Source of the DNA: Schistocerca nitens
Lineage: Eukaryota > Arthropoda > Insecta > Orthoptera > Acrididae
Length of the DNA stretch: 64,000 nucleotides
Assembly (NCBI RefSeq): GCF_023898315.1
Contig: NC_064619.1
Span: 483,579,376 to 483,643,375, forward strand
Direction of reading: 5' to 3'
Notes under the pieces: generated by a model
The model's database searches: none
Seen by the model: only the letters and a program-made list of their open reading frames with translations
Told to the model about the DNA's origin: nothing
In this document: positions 57,441 to 64,000 of the stretch, piece after piece
Layout: every line of letters starts with the position of its first letter
Numbering within the stretch: the first letter of the stretch is position 1
Program-made: the position numbers and the translations under genes

Positions 57441-59805
57441 GCTAGCATCCACATTTATGTACGAGCAAGTATTTTTCGCGGTGTTTCCACATATTTGTCT
57501 AACCTCTGTATCTATCACGCTGAACTGCTGTATAAAAAGTAGGGTATTGTAGCCAGAGTAGGCACCGCGAAAAGATACAAATAATAATAAAACTGCACGA
57601 TAAACTAGAACAGTAGTGTATGTTCTCTGTCAGCATACTGTGCAGGCTGGAAACACAGATGCATGATGTGCGAATACTTCAGTAGAGTAGAGCACGCGTG
57701 CGCGCGCGCCAAGACACACACACACAGAAGAACATTAAAATTCAGATACATAAACTATAGAAACGAAAACAGCAGTGCTAAAGTGAAAAGAAATGTTTCG
57801 GGCCATGTAAAACACGTTAAGCAGAAACAGCGAAAACGAGTTTTAGAGCGAGAAAACTGTGAGCAGGTTATGGTAATATGAAAAAGATTTGCAAATAAAA
57901 TCAGGAAAATTTTCTACATGTTGAAATATCGCTACGCACGTCCTTACGGTTAAGTACGTTACGCGATACTATTTATTATTTATAAAATGATATCGAAAAT
58001 TTAATCGTCGATCAGCGAAAATACTTCCTAAACAGAAAATTAAACGATTGCGCTGAAGGAGACAGATCCTCGGTTTTTGTAAAGTTTGTGTATTCGAATG
58101 ATAACAAAATTATATCAGACGACCATGCAGAAGTTTGGTCATTTTTGAATAATGGTTTACAACACAGTTTTTATATATCTTGAAAACATGTAAAGGTAAA
58201 TAAAAAATTACTTTTCTTCGGATGGATGCCACAGCAGGAATGGAGACTTCTTCTGTCTTCGATTATAATTGTTATCTTTTTTCCCCTGTTGACCAGTTAC
58301 TTGCGACCAGTGGTCATGCCTGTGGCTGAGTAGGTTGATGGCTTGCGCTCACGCTCCTCAAGTAAACTTTTACTCATTCAGTGTACTGGCATAACCGACA
58401 CTTGCGAATTTCTAACTTTTTATTAATAACTTTTCTTCCTCCGTCACTGTTGCACGTAACTGCTATCAGTTTTTCTGCGTGAAAATGACCTGACTGCCGA
58501 CATTGGCCGTTAGCAACGAAAAAATAATAATTCTAGCTGACGACAGTAACTTTATAGTTTCAGGTGGACGTTAACTAAATTTTAATTTCTGTTTCAGTGC
58601 ACTTTCAGCATATATCTTTACCACTAGATCACTTACCAGTATCAATGAACTCTCTATTAATGAAAAGTTCTCGGACTTTCAGCTTAGTGGTTTCGTCGAA
58701 ATAGCCCATGATTTGGTGTGTTTCACTCCCATCACCTACTGGCGAAAACTGGAGCACCATCTCGATAAACTGAACGAGCTGGAATCCCGTTAAGATTATA
58801 ATCATTTCAACGGGAAAGACGAGAGCATGATAACTGCACTATCTGCTGCTTGTCTCAATCCAAATCATTAACAATTTGGCGTTGAACTCTTGTTGTCAGT
58901 TAAAACAATCTTTGTAATACCGTCTAACATACGCAGTAAAACACGACAGTTAAACTTACAGAACGAATAAAAAGTAGCTATGCAAATGGAAAATTCGACG
59001 TGACTACTGTTAATACGTTTCACTGAATGAAGCTACTGTATTCATCAACAATTCAAAGGAATTCCTGGCTGATTCCGACCAACAGGTGCACGATATCAAG
59101 AAACACAGAGTAGCGTGCCCATTAGGCATGGACACTCGCTGTAAACAACGCAGAAGTTAATCCCTAGCGTATTTGCAGTCTTGGCTTGGCGCCACATTGC
59201 GTACCAGTTACTGTTATTCGCGTCAGAGGAATTCCCGGGAAGCCGGTGATTATAAAATTTATGCACATCCCGTTTATCTTTTGCCACTTACGTTAAGAAG
59301 TAAATCTAGTATTCCCCATCTGTCTCTGTGTTAGAGCGACTGTAGCAGCTTTCCATGCTAACCTGAGACAGTGAAATAACTGTGGAGTTTAATTACAAAT
59401 TCCGTCGACTTACAGCTGATTACTTCAATCATCGCTCTGAATTTCAGAACCTGTTTCGATCTTCAGTGCTTCAGTTGATAATTGTAGGTAGGCTCTTCAA
59501 TGCACCGAAGTGACTAAAGAAAATGTACGTACTGTATCAAGGTGCAGTACGCCTATGAATAGTTCGTTTATTAATTGCTTACGACAGCAAAAAATAGGTT
59601 CTTCCTCGTGGTACTTTATTTCCATGCTGTACTGATACCTTACTTCGTATACACATTCTTCAGACATGGCCTTACTACTTTAGAAAATGTCATATTGTTC
59701 AAAAGATAGGCTAGTCCATCTGTAACGCAGTACGTCTGCAACTTCCCTTACACCTTCCCTCCATCTTTAAGATATAGTGGTGTCTCGAGAAAAATCATGC
59801 GGTTG
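57441..59805. other. AT-rich, no supported feature
   Basis: About 2.4 kb. Only short frames without recognisable domains, and a small (CA)n at about 57716-57725. Confidence 0.55.
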
Positions 59806-61493
59806 TTTTTTTTTTTTTTTTTTTTTTTTTTTGAGTCATCACTCTTCTGACTGGTTTGATGCAGTCCATCACAAATTCCTCCCCCGTACCCACCTTTCCA
59901 TCTCAGAGTAGCAATTGCACCCTATGATATCAGTTATTTGCAAGATGTATTCCAAGGTTTGTCTTCTTCTACAGTTTTTACCCTCTCCAGCTCCTTCTAG
60001 TACCATGGAAGTTATCCCCTACTCTTAACAGATATCCATCATTCTGTTCTTTCTTCTCGTCAGTGTTTTCCATATATTCGTTTCCTTCGCCGATTCCGCG
60101 GGGACCCTCGTCATTCCTCACCTTATCATCCCACCTAATTTTCAACATTCTTCTTTTCAGTTCCGGTTTGCCCACAGTCCATGTTTAACTAGCATACAAT
60201 ACTGTGTTCCAAATATACACTCTTAGAAGTTTCTTCCTCAAATTAAGATCTTTGTTTGAGGCTAGCAGACTTGTCTTGGCGGGAATGTCACTTTGCCAGG
60301 GCTAGTCTGTTTTTATGTCGTCCTTCCTTCGTCCATCATAGGATATTTTGCTACCTAGGTAGCAGATTTCCTTAACTTCGACTACGTCGTGACCCCCAAT
60401 TGTAATGTTAAGTTTCTCGCTGTTCTCATTTCTACTACTTCCATTACCTTGGTCTCTCTTGGATTTATTCTCAGTCCATATTCTGTACTCATTAGAGTAC
60501 ATTTTATTCAACTCATCCTATAATTCTTCTTCACCTTCACAGAGGATATTAATGTCATCAGCGAATCTTATTACTGATATCCCTTCACCACAAATATATC
60601 CTTTCTCCACGAAATTTAATCCCACCCCTGAACCTTTCTTTTATTTCCCACATAGCCTCTTCGATGTATAGGGGAGAATGACTGCATACACCATTTTTAA
60701 TCCGAGGACTTCGTTCTTGGCCTTCCAGTTTTATTGTTCCCTCTTGGTTCTTGTACATACTGTATATTACCCTACTTCCCTGTAGCTTACCCCTATCTCT
60801 CTCGGGATTTCGAACATCTTTCACCACGTTACTTTGTCCAACGTTTTTTCCAGGTCGCTAAGTCCTATGAACTTCAGGTGATTTTTACTCAGCCTTGCTT
60901 CCATTACCAACGTCGGAACTGTGTCACAGGTGCCTTTACCTTCCCTAAAGCATAACTGATCGTCTTCTAGTACATCCTCAATTATCTTTTCTATTTTTCT
61001 GTGCATTATTCCTTCCGCAACTTGGATGCTCGAGCTGTTAAGTTGATGTTCGATCATTCTTGCATTTCTCGGCTCTTGGAATCTTCCGAAATGTGTGGAT
61101 GATGTTCTTCTGAAAGTCTGATGGTAAATCTCCAGTCTCGTACATTCTACGCATCAACGTGAATAGTCGTTTTATTGCCACTTCCGCCAATGATTTTAGA
61201 AATTCCGATGGAACGTTATCTACCTCTTCTGCCTTTTTTGTTCTTAAGTCTACCAAAGCTCTTTTAAATTCCGATCCTCTGTCTCTTCCCTGTCGACTTC
61301 TGTTTCTTCTTCAGTCACAGTATGAGACAAATCTTCCCTCTCGTAGAGGCCTTGATGTAGTCTTTCCACCTACGCGCTCTCTCCTCTGCATTTAAAAGTT
61401 TAATTCCCAATGAACTCTTAATGTTACCACCCTTGCTTTTAATTTCACCGGAGGTTGTCTGTTTGACTTTCCCGCATGCTGAATATACTCCTG
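59806..61493 (-). mobile_element. RTE-like LINE (family B), 5'-truncated, with poly(A) tail
   Basis: The T-run at 59806-59832 is the poly(A) tail of this minus-strand LINE. The 3' part follows (GACTGGTTTGATGCAGTCCA), then the post-RT block EVKEICYLGSKISYDGRRKD (60302-60511), RT pieces RLSKNHLKFIGLSDLEKTLD (60821-61057) and EEVDNVPSEFLKSLAEVAIK with GDLPSDFQKNIIHTFRK (61038-61256). It stops where the Tc1 element begins (61494). No family-B sequence resumes past 63117. Best-preserved family-B copy here, yet broken by stops and frameshifts. Confidence 0.85.
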
Positions 61494-61655
61494 GAAATGG
61501 AAAAAAGAACACATTGACACCGGTGCGTCAGACCCACCATACTTGCTCCGGACACTGCGAGAGGGCTGTACAAGCAATGATCACACGCACGGCACAGCGG
61601 ACACACCAGGAACCGCGGTGTGGGCCGTCGAATGGCGCTAGCTGCGCAGCATTTG

Positions 61656-61847
61656 GTTCAAATGGCTCTGAGCACTATGGGACTCAACTGCTGAGGTCAT
61701 TAGTCCCCTAGAACTTAGAACTAGTTAAACCTAACTAACCTAAGGACATCACAAACATCCATGCCCGAGGCAGGATTCGAACCTGCGACCGTAGCGGTCT
61801 TGCGGTTCCAGACTGCAGCGCCTTTAACCGCACGGCCACTTCGGCCG
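61656..61847 (-). repeat. SINE (subfamily B) in the transposon leader
   Basis: Complete minus-strand copy. The 15-bp TSD GCTGCGCAGCATTTG is at 61641-61655 and 61848-61862. It is upstream of the transposase ATG, so the coding region is untouched. Confidence 0.96.
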
Positions 61848-61936
61848 GCTGCGCAGCATTTGTGCACCGCCACCGTCAGTGTCAGCCAGTTTGCCGTGGC
61901 ATACGGAGCTCCATCGCAGTCTTTAACACTGGTAGC

Positions 61937-62959
61937 ATGCCGCGACAGCGTGGACGTGAACCGTATGTGCAGTTGACGGACTTTGAGCGAGGGCGTATAG
62001 TGGGCATGCGGGAGGCCGGGTGGACGTACCGCCGAATTGCTCAACACGTGGGGCGTGAGGTCTCCACAGTACATCGATGTTGTCGCCAGTGGTCGGCGGA
62101 AGGTGCACGTGCCCGTCGACCTGGGACCGGACCGCAGCGACGCACGGATGCACGCCAAGACCGTAGGATCCTACGCAGTGCCGTAGGGGACCGCACCGCC
62201 ACTTCCCAGCAAATTAGGGACACTGTTGCTCCTGGGGTATCGGCGAGGACCATTCGCAACCGTCTCCATGAAGCTGGTCTACGGTCCCGCACACCGTTAG
62301 GCCGTCTTCCGCTCACGCCCCAACATCGTGCAGCCCGCCTCCAGTGGTGTCGCGACAGGCGTGAATGGAGGGACGAATGGAGACGTGTCGTCTTCAGCGA
62401 TGAGAGTCGCTTCTGCCTTGGTGCCAATGATGGTCGTATGCGTGTTTGGCGCCGTGCAGGTGAGCGCCACAATCAGGACTGCATACGACCGAGGCACACA
62501 GGGCCAACACCCGGCATCATGGTGTGGGGAGCGATCTCCTACACTGGCCGTACACCACTGGTGATCGTCGAGAGGACACTGAATAGTGCACGGTACATCC
62601 AAACCGTCATCGAACCCATCGTTCTACCATTCCTAGACCGGCAAGGGAACTTGCTGTTCCAACAGGACAATGCACGTCCGCATGTATCCCGTGCCACCCA
62701 ACGTGCTCTAGAAGGTGTAAGTCAACTACCCTGGCCAGCAAGATCTCCGGATCTGTCCCCCATTGAGCATGTTTGGGACTGGATGAAGCGTCGTCTCACG
62801 CGGTCTGCACGTCCAGCACGAACGCTGGTCCAACTGAGGCGCCAGGTGGAAATGGCATGGCAAGCCGTTCCACAGGACTACATCCAGCATCTCTACGATC
62901 GTCTCCATGGGAGAATAGCAGCCTGCATTGCTGCGAAAGGTGGATATACACTGTACTAG
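61937..62959 (+). CDS. Tc1-like DDE transposase, 340 aa, intact
   Basis: Cut-and-paste transposase. I chose the ATG at 61937 (MPRQRGREPYVQLTDFERGR) because that is where Tc1 transposases start; the frame is also open 25 codons upstream to 61862, right at the SINE's TSD. Residues 13-55 form the first helix-turn-helix (LTDFERGRIVGMREAGWTYR) and about 72-120 the second (GVSARTIRNRLHEAGL), joined by a basic RRPGTGPQRR linker. The catalytic domain has FSDESRF (D155), FQQDNARPH (D244) and SPDLSPIEHVW (E277), 32 residues between the last two by my count, near the Tc1 norm of 34. It ends GRIAACIAAKGGYTLY. No stops or frameshifts. Activity is plausible but unproven. Confidence 0.95.
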   Translation: MPRQRGREPYVQLTDFERGRIVGMREAGWTYRRIAQHVGREVSTVHRCCRQWSAEGARARRPGTGPQRRTDARQDRRILRSAVGDRTATSQQIRDTVAPGVSARTIRNRLHEAGLRSRTPLGRLPLTPQHRAARLQWCRDRREWRDEWRRVVFSDESRFCLGANDGRMRVWRRAGERHNQDCIRPRHTGPTPGIMVWGAISYTGRTPLVIVERTLNSARYIQTVIEPIVLPFLDRQGNLLFQQDNARPHVSRATQRALEGVSQLPWPARSPDLSPIEHVWDWMKRRLTRSARPARTLVQLRRQVEMAWQAVPQDYIQHLYDRLHGRIAACIAAKGGYTLY

Positions 62960-63116
62960 TGCCGACATTGTGCATGCTCTGTTGCCTGTGTTTATGTGCC
63001 TGTGGTTCTGTCAGTGTGATCATGTGATGTATCTGACCCCAGGAATGTGTCAATAAAGTTTCCCCTTCCTGGGACAATGAATTCACGGTGTTCTTATTTC
63101 AATTTCCAGGAGTGTA

Positions 63117-64000
63117 TATATTCCATCAAAGTGTAAAAGTGTAAAATAGTAGGTTGAAGGCTTCGGTATGTAATTGCGGTTAGCTGAAGGAAAGAACCTG
63201 ATTTAAGTTCCGCGTTGAGGCGGTGACGGTTTTCTCAGCTGTAGATCACTGGTAATAATTACACCTTCAGCTGAATTTCATTAAAAAAAGCCCAACTAGT
63301 TTCACAGACACACGAAGCTAGTTTAAATGAAACGAAACACACAATCAACCAATTGTAGAGCATCGGCAACTGGCTATGTTAAACGATTGAACGTATATTT
63401 AATCTCACAAAAAATGGCCTGATATGAATCGGGAACGGATCATTTTTTCAAACGGAAATATCTCGCGTTGTAGATGTTATCAGCACCAAAACTCTTGGCT
63501 CCTTTGTCCAATATCTTAATGCGATTTTCCTATACCTCATCAATTGGACACACAGCGTAGGCAAATAGATTTACCAAGAGAAGGCGACGAGGACGACACT
63601 GGTCTTTGTTGTGTCTGCAAGATAAACATACATTGCATTCGTAAACATAAACAAGCGTATACTCATTTCACGCGAAGGAAAGTGCGTAGGATCCTTTACA
63701 TACACTACTGAGTATTTCTTTAATACAGTGATATGTGAAAATAAGTGAAAGATTTATGAAAGCACATTATTACAAATATAAAACTGGCTCAGACACAACA
63801 TCCAGCCTATTCTGTATTAGGAGAGAAGTCGTCAAACTTCTTAGATCTGTAGGTCTAACACATAAAGACCGTTGACCCTAGGAATTCTCGTCGCGTTACT
63901 CCTGCTTTTTAAGACTATTATTAGCGTCACTCATTCGGAAGCGTGTCATGGTTATTCCAAATATCTAATGAAGACGTACTCAACTACACCCATTACAATA
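63117..64000. other. no supported feature
   Basis: AT-rich sequence to the end of the window. No open frame or repeat recognised. Confidence 0.6.

Larger units (their letters stand above)
61496..63116 (+). mobile_element. Tc1-like DNA transposon with intact transposase and a SINE in its leader
   Basis: The ends TACTCCTGGAAATGGAAAAA (61496) and the complement of TTCAATTTCCAGGAGTGTA (to 63116) are inverted repeats flanked by TA (61494-61495 and 63117-63118). The length without the SINE is about 1.4 kb. Coding sequence is open from 61937 to 62959. The family is one I recognise as very abundant in Schistocerca. Confidence 0.94.

Noticed and set aside
1-64000. CRISPR arrays, bacterial operons, ribosomal RNA genes
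   Set aside because: No direct-repeat/spacer pattern, no tightly packed long open frames, no rRNA sequence. Composition and elements are those of an insect nuclear genome.

Overview
This is repeat-rich insect nuclear DNA, almost certainly from a large orthopteran genome of the Schistocerca (locust or grasshopper) type. The main reason is a roughly 200-bp tRNA-derived SINE that I recognise from that genus. It occurs at 15 sites, nearly all with clean 9-15 bp target-site duplications (TSDs). I see no exon I can assign with confidence to a host gene. Nearly all coding sequence belongs to transposable elements.

Layout. 0.5-2 kb: a mariner relic split by a SINE, then a Tc1-like relic. 9.5-10.5 kb: a scrambled Penelope-like element. 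11.5-12.5 kb: a short tandem array of a 300-bp repeat carrying a tRNA-like sequence, then a GC/CpG-rich block. 12.9-15.2 kb: a pogo/Tigger transposon with an uninterrupted 527-codon transposase. 15.3-17.6 kb: a CR1-like LINE (minus strand) with a small RTE LINE inside it. 18.1-24.0 kb: an RTE-like LINE (minus strand) containing a SINE, which contains a DNA transposon with about 440-bp inverted repeats, which contains another SINE. 25.5-31.3 kb: one Tc1-like element opened out to 5.9 kb by younger insertions (a Tc1-like element, a mariner, SINEs). 34-36 kb: a LINE RNase H fragment and a relic of a protein family of unknown function. 37.5-43.3 kb: four Tc1/mariner-superfamily elements side by side, one with about 450-bp inverted repeats. 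44.4-50.4 kb: three LINE relics. 54.6-57.4 kb: a second copy of the Tc1 family seen at 26.8 kb, interrupted by a solo LTR, then another Tc1 relic. 59.8-63.1 kb: an RTE-like LINE, then a Tc1-like transposon with an intact 340-codon transposase and a SINE in its 5' untranslated part.

The elements do not form a pathway. What the window records is an order of insertion. SINEs are the last arrivals almost everywhere. Two DNA transposons (13.4 and 61.9 kb) have open transposase genes and could be recent or active. The stretches between elements (about 2.0-3.9, 4.1-5.8, 10.5-11.5, 24.0-24.9, 31.3-33.4, 45.3-47.5, 50.4-51.7, 52.6-54.6, 57.4-59.8 and 63.1-64.0 kb) are AT-rich and show nothing I can support.
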